Shown here piece by piece: positions 48,018-56,751 of a stretch of 64,000 nucleotides of DNA. A model generated the notes under the pieces. The model was not told the origin of the DNA. It did not search any database and saw only the letters and a program-made list of their open reading frames with translations. The position numbers and the translations under genes were made by a program. The DNA lies in assembly GCF_009811555.1 (NCBI RefSeq), contig NZ_BLIN01000005.1, forward strand, positions 1,869,501 through 1,933,500, given 5' to 3'. The stretch's first letter is position 1; each line of letters begins with the position of its first letter. This DNA is from Streptomyces caniferus. GTDB taxonomy: Bacteria; Actinomycetota; Actinomycetes; Streptomycetales; Streptomycetaceae.

Positions 48018-49352
48018 GTGAGCAGCGACGCGACAGCAGCACAGGGATCAGCGGACGCTCCGCCGAGGACGGCGGAGGAAACCGGCGGCGGTGAGAGCCT
48101 GCGCCGGGTGGCGCTGGCCTCGTTCATCGGGACGGCCATCGAGTTCTACGACTTCTACATCTACGGGACGGCCGCCGCGCTCGTCCTCGACCATGCGTTC
48201 TTCCCGACGCTCGACCCGGTCAACGCCACCCTCGCGTCCTTCTCCACCTACGCGGTGGCGTTCGCCGCGCGGCCGCTGGGCTCGGTGCTCTTCGGCCACT
48301 TCGGCGACCGGGTGGGCCGCAAGTCCGTCCTGGTCGTCTCGCTGCTGCTGATGGGGCTCTCGACGGCGTGCGTCGGGCTGCTCCCTGGCTACGGCACCTG
48401 GGGCGTCTGGGCCCCGCTGCTGCTGATCGCGCTGCGCTTCCTGCAGGGCATCGGCCTGGGCGGCGAGTGGGGCGGGGCCGCACTGCTCGCGGTCGAGCAT
48501 GCGCCGCGCCACCGCCGCGGGCTGTACGCGGCCTTCCCCCAACTCGGCCCGTCCGTGGGGTTCTTCGCGGCGACCGGCGTGTTCTGGCTGCTGTCGTCCG
48601 TGCTCGATGATGCGGCGTTCAGCTCCTGGGGCTGGCGGGTGCCGTTCCTGCTGTCGTTCCTGCTGGTCGGCGTGGGGCTGTTCGTACGGCTGAAGATCAG
48701 CGAAACGCCGGTGTTCGCGAAGGTGCGGGACGCCCAGGAGGCCAGCAAGATCCCCGCCGTCGAGGTGCTGCGCCGTCATCCGCGCGAACTCCTGCTGGGC
48801 GCGGGCGGCATGGTCGTCGCGTACGGCCTGTTCTACACCGCGACGACCTACTGCCTGGCCTACGCCACCGGCACCCTCGGCATCTCCCGCAACACCATGC
48901 TCGGGCTCTCCCTCGTCGCCTGCCTCTTCCTGGCCGCCGGCACCTGGCTCGCCGCCACCCGCTCCGACGGCGCCGGACGCCGCAGGCTGATCCTCGCCGG
49001 GAGCGCCCTCGCGGCGGTGTGGGGCCTGCTCCTCTTCCCGCTGCTGGACACCGGGCAGCCGGTGCTGATCGCCCTCGGCATCGGCGGCGCGCTGTTCTGC
49101 ATGGGGGTGGTGTACGGCCCGATGGGCGCCTACCTGCCGGAGCTGTTCGGCGCGCGGGTGCGGTACTCGGGCGCCTCGCTGGCCTACAACCTGGGCGGCG
49201 TCCTCGGCGGCGCGGTGGCTCCGCTGGTCGCCACCCGGCTCCAGTCGGCGTACGGGTCGGCCTCGGTGGGCTGGTACGTCAGCGCGATGGCGGTCGTCTC
49301 GCTGCTGTGCGTGCTGGCGCTGCCGGAGACCCGGGAGCGGGACCTGGTCTGA
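48018..49352 (+). CDS. MFS transporter (metabolite:H+ symporter, MHS type)
   Basis: A 444-residue, 12-helix transporter. MHS hallmarks are ASFIGTAIEFYDFYIYG, GHFGDRVGRKSVLV, RFLQGIGLGGEWGGAALLAVEHAP and the second-half motif GAYLPELFGARVRYSGASLAYNLGGVLGG. Members import small carboxylates, proline or betaine. The GTG at 48018 has GGAAAG 8 nt upstream. It may import breakdown products, but the link to the NamZ gene is positional only. Its stop codon lies within a shared terminator hairpin. Confidence 0.88.
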   Translation: MSSDATAAQGSADAPPRTAEETGGGESLRRVALASFIGTAIEFYDFYIYGTAAALVLDHAFFPTLDPVNATLASFSTYAVAFAARPLGSVLFGHFGDRVGRKSVLVVSLLLMGLSTACVGLLPGYGTWGVWAPLLLIALRFLQGIGLGGEWGGAALLAVEHAPRHRRGLYAAFPQLGPSVGFFAATGVFWLLSSVLDDAAFSSWGWRVPFLLSFLLVGVGLFVRLKISETPVFAKVRDAQEASKIPAVEVLRRHPRELLLGAGGMVVAYGLFYTATTYCLAYATGTLGISRNTMLGLSLVACLFLAAGTWLAATRSDGAGRRRLILAGSALAAVWGLLLFPLLDTGQPVLIALGIGGALFCMGVVYGPMGAYLPELFGARVRYSGASLAYNLGGVLGGAVAPLVATRLQSAYGSASVGWYVSAMAVVSLLCVLALPETRERDLV

Positions 49353-49376
49353 GCCGCCGGTGGCGCCGGCGGCTCA
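49350..49376. terminator. Bidirectional terminator containing both stop codons
   Basis: TGAGCCGCCGG-TGGCG-CCGGCGGCTCA: an 11-bp perfect stem. The first TGA is the stop of the MFS gene; the last TCA is the complement of the TGA of the convergent LysR gene. Confidence 0.75.
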
Positions 49377-50396
49377 GGAGCTCAGCCACCACCGCCCGCT
49401 CTCCCTGGACAGCGCGTCCCACAGGAGGTTGAGGGGGTGGCCGGGGGTGTAGGAGTCCCGCTCGCCGCGGCGGGTGAAGACGCCGACCAGCACCTCGGTC
49501 CGGGGGCCCACCTCCCCGACGATCTCCAGGGTGCGCAGTCCGCCGGCCTCCGGGAGGCGGCCGTCCGCGGCGGCCTCCCCGATGCCCCGGGTGACCAGCA
49601 TCGCCCCGCTCACCACGCCCGACCGCAGCAGTTCGAAGCCGTAGTGCGCGGCCTCGATCTCGGCCGCCACGGACAGCTTGTGCCGGAAGTCGGGGCCGTA
49701 CCAGGAGGTCAGGAAGCGGCCGATCAGGCCGCCCGCCGAGATGACCAGCGGCAGCCGGGGCAGGTCGCGGGCGCCGAAGGAGGTGCCGGAGAGCCGTTCC
49801 GGCGGCAGATTCGTCAGCAGGGACAGCCCGCTGCGCCGCCACTCCATCACCTCGTACGGAGCCAGCAATTCCGATTCCTCGCCCTCGGTGACCACGACGC
49901 TGCCGCAGACCAGGTCGAGTTCCTTGGAGCGCAGCTTGGTGAAGAGGTCGCCGGTGCGGACGTGGGTGACTTTCAGATCGACGTCGTCGCGCTCATAGTC
50001 CTCCGTGACGCGTTCCACCGCGTCCAGCAGAAAGCCGAGGGTGTAGCGGGTGGTGCCGACGGAGAGCGTCCGGCCGAGCCGGCGGCGGGCGTCGCGCACC
50101 CCGTCCGACCACTCCCCCAGCGTCCGCCGCGCCAGATCGACCAGCGCCTCGCCGGTCGCGGTGAACAGGGCGTCCCTCCCCCGTCCCTGCTTGAGGACCA
50201 GCTCCTCGCCGCACAGGGCGGCGAAGGTGCGGTTCATGGTGTCCAGCTGCTTCTGCACACTGGACTGTTCGCGGCCCAGCCGTCGCGCGGCGCCCAGCGC
50301 GGTGCCCGCCTCGTGGACGACGATCAGCGTGCGCAGCTGATCCATGGTGGTATCCAGCAGCTCTGTCGGGTACTGCTGCGGACCTGACAAGGCCAT
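49374..50396 (-). CDS. LysR-family transcriptional regulator
   Basis: A 340-residue regulator. The N-terminal helix-turn-helix is MDQLRTLIVVHEAGTALGAARRLGREQSSVQKQLD with the LysR pattern, followed by the linker LFTATGEALVDLARR and a substrate-binding domain. The N-terminal extension MALSGPQQYPTELLDTT precedes the wHTH. The ATG at 50396 has GGAGGGGAAAGCG upstream. It is convergent with the MHS transporter, an unusual geometry since LysR genes are normally divergent from targets; the penicillin acylase gene upstream is on the same strand. Confidence 0.85.
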   Translation of the reverse strand: MALSGPQQYPTELLDTTMDQLRTLIVVHEAGTALGAARRLGREQSSVQKQLDTMNRTFAALCGEELVLKQGRGRDALFTATGEALVDLARRTLGEWSDGVRDARRRLGRTLSVGTTRYTLGFLLDAVERVTEDYERDDVDLKVTHVRTGDLFTKLRSKELDLVCGSVVVTEGEESELLAPYEVMEWRRSGLSLLTNLPPERLSGTSFGARDLPRLPLVISAGGLIGRFLTSWYGPDFRHKLSVAAEIEAAHYGFELLRSGVVSGAMLVTRGIGEAAADGRLPEAGGLRTLEIVGEVGPRTEVLVGVFTRRGERDSYTPGHPLNLLWDALSRESGRWWLSS

Positions 50397-50573
50397 GCCT
50401 CGCTTTCCCCTCCCGTGGAGTTCAGAACCCTGCAGCATAACCCCCGTGAATAGCCCGCCCGGGAGCAGCCGGGGCCCTTCGGGGATTTACTCCGGAATGC
50501 GCCGCATTCGTTCGCGCTCTTCGCGAAAGGGCCCGCCCCGCACGGAATTTACGCCTCCGGAAAAGCCAGCACA

Positions 50574-50601
50574 CAGGCCCCGGGCGTGCGCCCGGGGCCT
50601 G
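50574..50601 (-). terminator. Terminator of the penicillin acylase gene
   Basis: A perfect 12-bp stem (CAGGCCCCGGGC at 50574-50585, complement at 50590-50601) with loop GTGC, 30 bp past the stop. Confidence 0.8.
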
Positions 50602-50630
50602 CTGAGGGTGCGTCCGCTCTGCCGGTGCCG

Positions 50631-53456
50631 CTATCGGTGTGCCGGGAATTCCACGACCTGCTGATAGGTCGGCCGGTTCTGCCAGCTGATGGTGTCGTGG
50701 GTCAGACCGCCCACCGCGCGGTGGATGATCGCGTCCGAGCACCACTGGTCACCGGCCTTGCAGCTGTCGTCGCCGGGGTAGACCTGCTCGGCCGTCTTCC
50801 CGGTCGCCTGCTGGAGCGTGGCCAGCAAGGTGTCGCGGCAGGCCGCGAGTTCACCGTTGCCGCAGTACGGCTGCGCGAGCGGCCCGGCCACCTTGTCGCC
50901 GAGCACCGACCGCAGGTCCTTGTCCGCGTAGCTCCACCAGCCGTACTGGAACGCCGATCCGGCGTGCGCCCCGGTCGGGCCGTGGTCGGCGGACGGGGAT
51001 TCGTCGATGCCGAGGTTGGCCCGCAGTGCGTCGTAGAGGTCGCCGCCCAGTCCGGGCTTGAAGACCGCCTCGACCATCAGCGGCCACCAGGCATCCATCA
51101 GACGGACCGCGTCGGGGTGGGTGTAGGTGTGCGAACCGGCGGCGGTCTCCTTCCGCTGGGCGCCGTCCTTGCGCCAGGCCTCCAGCTGCTGGACCGCGGT
51201 CTTCAGCTTCGGGTCGGTGACCGGCTTGCTGCCCAGGACCCGCAGGAGTTCGGGCAGCACGTCCTCGCCGCGCAGGTCGGTGACGGCGGCCTCCCCCATG
51301 GCACGGGTCAGCGACGCCCGGGTCACCCCGCCGGCCTCGGTCAGGGCGCGCACCCGGTCGTCCAGCAGATTGCCGCGGTGCACCGACCCGTTGCCGAAGC
51401 CGGCCGAGTCGTAGTCCTTGGCCTGCTTGTTGTTCCAGGAGATGTAGTAGTCCTGGCCGACGGACTGCGGATGCTGGGCGGGCGGGGTGTAGTCGGTGGT
51501 GTTGGTGGCCGGGTCGTAGCCCTTCCACTCGTAGGCGTCCTCCGCCTTGATCGGCAGGGACGGATCGACGTCGGGGTTGCGGACCGGGTTGAGGCCGCTG
51601 TTGTAGTACGCGACGTCGCGGGAGTCGGCGTAGAACCAGTTGAAGGCGTAGCCGATGTGCCCCGCCGCCTGCTGGAACGTCGTGGCGTCGCGCACGTAGG
51701 ACGGGTCGTTGAACATCTGGAAGCCGATGATCGAGTCGGCCTCGTGGCGGTAGGTGGAGCGCTGCGCGGTATAGGCAACGGGCTTGCCGTCGACGGTGGC
51801 GCGGTGGGTGACGGTCCCGTACTTCGTCCGGAAGACCTGCATCCGGTACGAGCCGGCCGCCGTGGGGTCGGCGACGGTGGGCTTCCAGGAGTTGGTGCGC
51901 TCCAGCTTCTCCATGGGAACGCAGGCACCGCGGTAGCGGTAGGAGGCGGAGTCCTTGGTGGGCGCGGAGCCGTCCGCGTTGCACAGCTCGACGGCGTAGG
52001 TGTCGGTGATGTCCTGGCCGGCGGAGGTGGCGCTCCAGGAGTAGTCCTGGCCGCGGCCGAGCTGGACGTACATCCCGACGCCCGCGAAGGAGGCGCCGCG
52101 GGCGCTGATGCCGGGCCCCTGGATCTCCTGGAGCATCAGCAGCTGGGGCGCGAAGTAGCCGGTCTGCGGGCCGAAGACGGCGACGGGGTGGCCGCTCGCG
52201 GTGTGCTTGCCGGACACCAGCAGGGCGTTGGACATCCCGCGGTGCTGGGTGGGGTCGAAGCTCCCCTTGGGCAGCACCCCGTCCTTGAAGAGGCCTTCCA
52301 GCTTCTTGTACTTCTTGGGCGCCTTGACCGGGTCGCGCGGCGGCGTCCCGCTCTTGACGGTGGCCGCGCCGGTGCGGTCGAAGACCAGCGGCTCGGGGGT
52401 GACCGAGCCGCGGTCGGGCAGCGCGGTGCCCTTGGCCTTGGCCGGCTTGACCGCGTACGGGAAGCTGCTGCCGTCGTGCAGGGTCTTGGCGGCCTCGGGG
52501 TCGTTGCGCTCCCGGAAGGACTCCCAGACCTCGGTGCCCTTCTCGACGCCGTACTTCTGCTGGGCGGAGAGCAGCGCGAGCGCCGAGGGGACCTCGCCGC
52601 CTCCGCCGTTGCCGAAGAGGCCGCCGACGACGGAGGCGAGGGCTATCAGGTCGGTGAGCTTGAAGGGCTGGATCTCACCGGCGTTGGTGATCGCGTCGAC
52701 ATGACCGGTGAGGACGTACTCACCGGGGAAGTAGCGTCCGTTCTTGGCCTGTTCGCGGTAGGCGTTGATGCCGTCGACATAGGCCTGGGCGTCTTCCATG
52801 GCCAGCTTGCCGCGCTCGCCGTTGTGGTCCTTGATGTAGTCGACCTGCTGTTGCAGGTCCTCCTCGGTGTACGGCGCCTGCGGCCAGAACTGCTGCTCCA
52901 GGCCCTGGTTGGCGAGCGCGCCGCCGGCGAAGGAGGTCAGTTCGCCGCGGCCGATGTGGCGGAAGAGGTCCATCAGCCAGAGCCGGTCCTGGCCCGCGGC
53001 GTAGCCGGCGCCGTATTCGGTGCCGTAGCGGGTGGTGCCCTTGATGTGCGGCACCCCGGTCTTCTTGTCCCGGGTGATGGTCACGTCGCTGCGGGGCGTG
53101 CTGACCTTGCCGACCTGGTCCTGGGGGACGCCGAAGGAGGCGTCGTTGAAGAAGTGGCTGAGGGTGTCGTCGGTGAGCGACTGGTACCCGCTCGCCATCG
53201 CGCCGTACGGGCCGAGCTGGTCGGTGGAGTGCTCGGGGTGGGTGCCGAACAGCTTGTTGCCGAGAATCTCCACCAAGGTGGCGTTGCCGGTGGCGCCGGG
53301 CGGCAGGATGTCGGCGCACTGGCCCTGGCAGTAGTCGTGGGCGTCGTCGGGTGCGGAGGCCGCGGCCGCGGTGGGGGGCGGTGCCAAGAGCGTGGCACCC
53401 AAGGCGAACAGGGCCGCCGCGGCGGCGGTCCTGAGCCTTCCGGTACGTCGTCGCAT
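50631..53456 (-). CDS. Secreted penicillin-acylase-family Ntn hydrolase
   Basis: A 941-residue exported N-terminal-nucleophile hydrolase. The signal peptide spans about 1-34 (RRRTGRLRTAAAAALFALG, cleavage near AAAA). The proenzyme cleaves itself before a serine; Ser409 in HRGMSNALLVSGKHT is the probable nucleophile and new N-terminus of the beta chain. The alpha-chain region has GVPHIKGTTRYGTEYGAGYAAGQDRLW; the later oxyanion Asn is in the beta chain (PVRNP region). Family members remove acyl chains from beta-lactams, N-acyl-homoserine lactones, echinocandins or aculeacin; the large size fits the lipopeptide/AHL acylase group. The ribosome site GAGGAG precedes the ATG at 53456. Confidence 0.88.
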   Translation of the reverse strand: MRRRTGRLRTAAAAALFALGATLLAPPPTAAAASAPDDAHDYCQGQCADILPPGATGNATLVEILGNKLFGTHPEHSTDQLGPYGAMASGYQSLTDDTLSHFFNDASFGVPQDQVGKVSTPRSDVTITRDKKTGVPHIKGTTRYGTEYGAGYAAGQDRLWLMDLFRHIGRGELTSFAGGALANQGLEQQFWPQAPYTEEDLQQQVDYIKDHNGERGKLAMEDAQAYVDGINAYREQAKNGRYFPGEYVLTGHVDAITNAGEIQPFKLTDLIALASVVGGLFGNGGGGEVPSALALLSAQQKYGVEKGTEVWESFRERNDPEAAKTLHDGSSFPYAVKPAKAKGTALPDRGSVTPEPLVFDRTGAATVKSGTPPRDPVKAPKKYKKLEGLFKDGVLPKGSFDPTQHRGMSNALLVSGKHTASGHPVAVFGPQTGYFAPQLLMLQEIQGPGISARGASFAGVGMYVQLGRGQDYSWSATSAGQDITDTYAVELCNADGSAPTKDSASYRYRGACVPMEKLERTNSWKPTVADPTAAGSYRMQVFRTKYGTVTHRATVDGKPVAYTAQRSTYRHEADSIIGFQMFNDPSYVRDATTFQQAAGHIGYAFNWFYADSRDVAYYNSGLNPVRNPDVDPSLPIKAEDAYEWKGYDPATNTTDYTPPAQHPQSVGQDYYISWNNKQAKDYDSAGFGNGSVHRGNLLDDRVRALTEAGGVTRASLTRAMGEAAVTDLRGEDVLPELLRVLGSKPVTDPKLKTAVQQLEAWRKDGAQRKETAAGSHTYTHPDAVRLMDAWWPLMVEAVFKPGLGGDLYDALRANLGIDESPSADHGPTGAHAGSAFQYGWWSYADKDLRSVLGDKVAGPLAQPYCGNGELAACRDTLLATLQQATGKTAEQVYPGDDSCKAGDQWCSDAIIHRAVGGLTHDTISWQNRPTYQQVVEFPAHR

Positions 53457-53713
53457 TCCTGCTCCTCGGTGGGGGTCCCCCCTGCTCGTCACGAGCTCGG
53501 GGAAGGGTGGGCGGGACGTTACCGGCGGTTATCCCCGGCCGGAAGATGAACAACAGTCAACTTTTGCTCTTCCGGCGGAGATTCTTCGGACGAGGCTCCG
53601 GTTCCCCGGCCCACGACCCCGAAAAAACCGCAAGAAAGTTCGATGGATCCAGTCGGTGATCGGTTACGTCCCATCCCCGTTCAGTCGGATCCTCCCCACG
53701 GAGGTGGGATGAA

Positions 53714-54328
53714 ATGGCCGGTTTCAGAGCCCTCGCAGAACAGGTCCGCAATCCACGACTCGTCGCGGCCCAGCGGCGCACCGCCCTGCGCAAGTGCCTT
53801 GAACGCTTCGCCCCTTACGGGCACCGGGCGACCTGGCACCATCTGTGCACCCGGGCCGGTATCGCCACTCAGGACCGCGACCCCGATCCGGAGCGGCTGG
53901 TGGCCGCGCTCGCCGAGCTGGAAGAGGCCCGCACCCTCTGGCTCGCGTACGAGGAAGAGTTCGCCGCCCGGCGCCGCAAGGAGAAGCACGACGGCATCCG
54001 CCAGCCCGGAGCGCTCGACGAATGGCACCGTCGGACCTGGGGCGGCTGCGACATCGTGCCGTGCGAGTCACCCCAACGGCATCCCGCGGCCCGCCTCGCG
54101 GTGGTGCTGCGCCGCATGATCGTGGCGATGGAGACGGGGCTGCCGCGCCGCGACTGCCCGGTGTGCGGCGGCACCCGCTTCGTCTGGCTCCCGGAGTCGG
54201 TGGACGCTGCGGCACCCGGACCGGCCTGCCGGCAGTGCGGGGTGCTGGCCCCGCTGTCCGTGCTGACGCACGAGGCGCTGAGCACGGCGGGCCGGGTTCA
54301 CGGGGCGGGGGCGTTCGCGGCGGCCTGA
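53714..54328 (+). CDS. Zinc-ribbon hypothetical protein
   Basis: A 204-residue protein with two CxxC knuckles in the C-terminal part, CPVCGG and CRQCGV, about 20 residues apart, consistent with a zinc ribbon. The N-terminal two thirds are helical and charged (ALAELEEARTLWLAYEEEFAARRRKEKHD). I do not recognise a named family. The start is set by GGAGGTGGG 9 nt before the ATG; an ATG 5 nt earlier is in another frame. Zinc ribbons often bind nucleic acids. Divergent from the acylase gene, with 257 bp between. Confidence 0.7.
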   Translation: MAGFRALAEQVRNPRLVAAQRRTALRKCLERFAPYGHRATWHHLCTRAGIATQDRDPDPERLVAALAELEEARTLWLAYEEEFAARRRKEKHDGIRQPGALDEWHRRTWGGCDIVPCESPQRHPAARLAVVLRRMIVAMETGLPRRDCPVCGGTRFVWLPESVDAAAPGPACRQCGVLAPLSVLTHEALSTAGRVHGAGAFAAA

Positions 54329-54417
54329 CCGGCGCCGGGGAGCGGCCGGGCGCCACCGCGCCCCCGGAGCGCCACAGGCCCTGGGGCACTGTCGGCCCCT
54401 CCTGTCATCATCGGGGC

Positions 54418-55146
54418 ATGCTGCAGGTCTGTCTCAACGGCCCCCGGACGGCGGCCGATTCCGCGGCGGTGCCGATGTCACCGGCCGCCCTCGCCGAGGC
54501 CGCTCGGCAGGCGGTGGCGGCCGGTGCCGAGGAGGTCCATGTCCATCCCAAGACCCCGTGCGGCCGGGATTCGCTCGCGCCGCGCGTGGTGGCCGCCGCC
54601 CTGGAGGCCGTCCGGGCGGCGGTGGACGTACCGGTCGGGGTGACGACCGGCGCCTGGGCCGAGCCGGATCCCGCGCGCCGGGCGGAGCGGATCGGATCGT
54701 GGCCGGTGCTGCCCGACCACGCCTCGGTGAACTGGCACGAGCCGGGTGCCGAGCGTGTCGCCGCGGCCCTGCTGGAGCGGGGCATCGGCGTCGAGGCCGG
54801 TCTCTGGTCGGGCACCGACGGCGTGGAGTCGTTCGCCCGCTCACCGCTCGCGGCCCGGGTGCTGCGGGTGCTGGCCGAGGTGACCGACACCGACGCCGGG
54901 ACCGCGCCGGCCACCGCCCGCGCCCTGCTGACCGCCGTGGCCGGCGCCGCGCCCGGCCGTCCCGTGCTCCTGCACGGCCAGGACGGCGGCGCCTGGCCGG
55001 TGCTGCGGCTGGCCGGCGCCCTGGGCCTGGCCACCCGGATCGGCATCGAGGACACCCTGCTGCTGCCCGACGGCAGGCCGGCCGCCTCCAACGCCCAACT
55101 GGTCGCCGCCGCAACGGCTTCGGCCCGTGGTCTTCCGGGACGGTGA
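54418..55146 (+). CDS. 3-keto-5-aminohexanoate cleavage protein (BKACE)
   Basis: A 242-residue beta-keto acid cleavage enzyme. The metal-binding HVHPK near residues 41-45 and the Glu/Ser/Trp active-site segments (SVNWHEPG, GIEDTLLLPDG) are visible. BKACE enzymes are zinc-dependent and transfer acetoacetate from a beta-keto acid to acetyl-CoA. It is slightly shorter than the 270-300 residues common in the family. It is followed by an OFA transporter gene starting 22 bp later on the same strand, suggesting uptake and use of a keto or amino acid. Confidence 0.85.
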   Translation: MLQVCLNGPRTAADSAAVPMSPAALAEAARQAVAAGAEEVHVHPKTPCGRDSLAPRVVAAALEAVRAAVDVPVGVTTGAWAEPDPARRAERIGSWPVLPDHASVNWHEPGAERVAAALLERGIGVEAGLWSGTDGVESFARSPLAARVLRVLAEVTDTDAGTAPATARALLTAVAGAAPGRPVLLHGQDGGAWPVLRLAGALGLATRIGIEDTLLLPDGRPAASNAQLVAAATASARGLPGR

Positions 55147-55168
55147 GGCGCGGGGTACGTTCCGCCGC

Positions 55169-56548
55169 ATGCGCGCGCTCGCCCGATCCCGCACCGCCGC
55201 CCCGCCGGGATGGAGCCGATGGCTCGTCCCGCCCGCCGCCCTGTCCATCCACCTCGCCATCGGACAGGCCTACGCCTGGAGCGTGTTCAAACCGCCCCTG
55301 GAGTCCTCCCTCCAGCTGTCCGGGACGGCCTCCGCGCTCCCCTTCCAGCTCGCCATCGTGATGCTGGGCCTGTCCGCCGCGTTCGGCGGCACGCTCGTCG
55401 AACGCCACGGTCCCCGCTGGGCGATGTGCGTGTCCACGGTCTGCTTCGCCGCCGGATTCCTGGTCGCCGCCCTCGGCGCGGCCACCGGCCGGTACGCGCT
55501 GGTCGTCCTCGGCTACGGCTTCCTGGGCGGCATCGGCCTGGGCATCGGCTACATCTCCCCGGTCTCCACCCTCATCAAGTGGTTCCCCGACCGTCCCGGG
55601 ATGGCCACCGGCATCGCCATCATGGGCTTCGGCGGGGGCGCGCTGATCGCCTCCCCGTGGTCCACCCGGCTCCTCGGCTCGCTCGGCTCGGACACCTCCG
55701 GCATCGCGGGGACCTTCCTGGTCATGGGCCTGGTCTACGCCGTCTTCATGGCCCTCGGGGTGCTGCTGGTGCGGGTCCCCGCCGACGACTGGCGGCCGTC
55801 CGCCGCACCGCCCGCGGGCGCCTCGGCGGCCCGCCCGCTCGTCACCACCGCGCAGGTCTCGGCCCGCAGTGCGCTGCGCACCCCGCAGTTCTGGTGCCTG
55901 TGGGTCGTCCTCTGCATGAATGTCACGGCGGGCATCGGCATCCTGGAGAAGGCCGCCCCGATGATCTCCGACTTCTTCGCGCACACTTCGGCGCCGGTGA
56001 GCGCCCCGGCGGCGGCCGGGTTCGTCGGCATGCTCTCGCTGGCCAACATGCTCGGCCGGATCGGCTGGTCCTCCGCCTCCGACCTGGTCGGCCGCAAGAA
56101 CATCTACCGTCTCTACCTCGGCGCCGGCGCCCTGATGTATCTGCTGATCGCGCTGGCCGGCGACTCCTCCAAGCCGCTGTTCATCGCCTGTGCGATGGTG
56201 ATCCTCTCGTTCTACGGCGGCGGATTCGCCACCGTCCCGGCGTATTTGAAGGACCTGTTCGGCAGCTATCAGGTGGGCGCCATCCACGGCCGGCTCCTGA
56301 CGGCCTGGTCCACCGCCGGCGTCCTGGGCCCGCTGATCGTCAACGCCATCGCCGACGGCGAGAAGTCCGCCGGCCGCAGCGGCCCCGACCTCTACACCAC
56401 CTCGTTCTTCATCATGATCGGCCTGCTGGTGGTGGGCTTCGTCGCCAACGAACTGGTCCGCCCCGTGCACCCCCGCCACCACCAACCACCGTCAGCGGGC
56501 GCGCAGTTGGCGCACGAGCCCGCCGCCCCGAAGGGAGCCGGACAGTGA
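55169..56548 (+). CDS. OFA-family MFS transporter
   Basis: A 459-residue, 12-helix transporter of the oxalate:formate antiporter group. Motifs are IHLAIGQAYAWSVFKPPLE, GGIGLGIGYISPVSTLIKWFPD, RPGMATGIAIMGFGGGA, and WSSASDLVGRKNIY between helices 8 and 9. The ATG at 55169 begins MRALARSR. The gene overlaps a 37-residue small membrane protein gene by 4 nt (GTGA), a coupling known for this group, where a small subunit is encoded next to the transporter. The substrate is probably a carboxylate. Confidence 0.88.
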   Translation: MRALARSRTAAPPGWSRWLVPPAALSIHLAIGQAYAWSVFKPPLESSLQLSGTASALPFQLAIVMLGLSAAFGGTLVERHGPRWAMCVSTVCFAAGFLVAALGAATGRYALVVLGYGFLGGIGLGIGYISPVSTLIKWFPDRPGMATGIAIMGFGGGALIASPWSTRLLGSLGSDTSGIAGTFLVMGLVYAVFMALGVLLVRVPADDWRPSAAPPAGASAARPLVTTAQVSARSALRTPQFWCLWVVLCMNVTAGIGILEKAAPMISDFFAHTSAPVSAPAAAGFVGMLSLANMLGRIGWSSASDLVGRKNIYRLYLGAGALMYLLIALAGDSSKPLFIACAMVILSFYGGGFATVPAYLKDLFGSYQVGAIHGRLLTAWSTAGVLGPLIVNAIADGEKSAGRSGPDLYTTSFFIMIGLLVVGFVANELVRPVHPRHHQPPSAGAQLAHEPAAPKGAGQ

Positions 56549-56658
56549 CCGGCCGCCGCGCCCTCCTGTTCGTCGTCGTCTGGCTGTGGGTGGGCATCCC
56601 GTTCCTATATGGCCTTTACGAGCTGGCCCTCAAACTGAAACAACTGTTCACGGGCTGA
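56545..56658 (+). CDS. MFS transporter small subunit (37-residue membrane peptide)
   Basis: A very short gene beginning at a GTG that overlaps the transporter stop. The product is a single hydrophobic helix, LLFVVVWLWVGIPFLYGLYE, between a basic N-terminus (TGRRA) and a C-terminal amphipathic LALKLKQLFTG. It is preceded by an AAGGGAG ribosome site. I recall similar proteins annotated as MFS transporter small subunits immediately after OFA genes. It would probably sit in the membrane next to the transporter; its effect on transport is unknown. Confidence 0.78.
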   Translation: MTGRRALLFVVVWLWVGIPFLYGLYELALKLKQLFTG

Positions 56659-56751
56659 CCCCCGCACCGGCATCGCGCCCGGCCGGCGGCGGCCCCTCTG
56701 CCGGTACGGCACCAGGGCCGCGCCGGCAGCCTTAGGAGAGGGTGGACGTCC

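Noticed and set aside
53467..53510. Second copy of the dispersed repeat found in the ACAD gene
   Set aside because: The similarity (TGGGGGTCCCCCC...GAGCTCGGGGAAG) is only partial, so I mention it as a possible degenerate relative but do not annotate it.
50586..53549. 987-codon open frame on the plus strand opposite the acylase gene
   Set aside because: Antisense to a secreted Ntn hydrolase with intact signal peptide and nucleophile; Val/Gly-rich translation without motifs.
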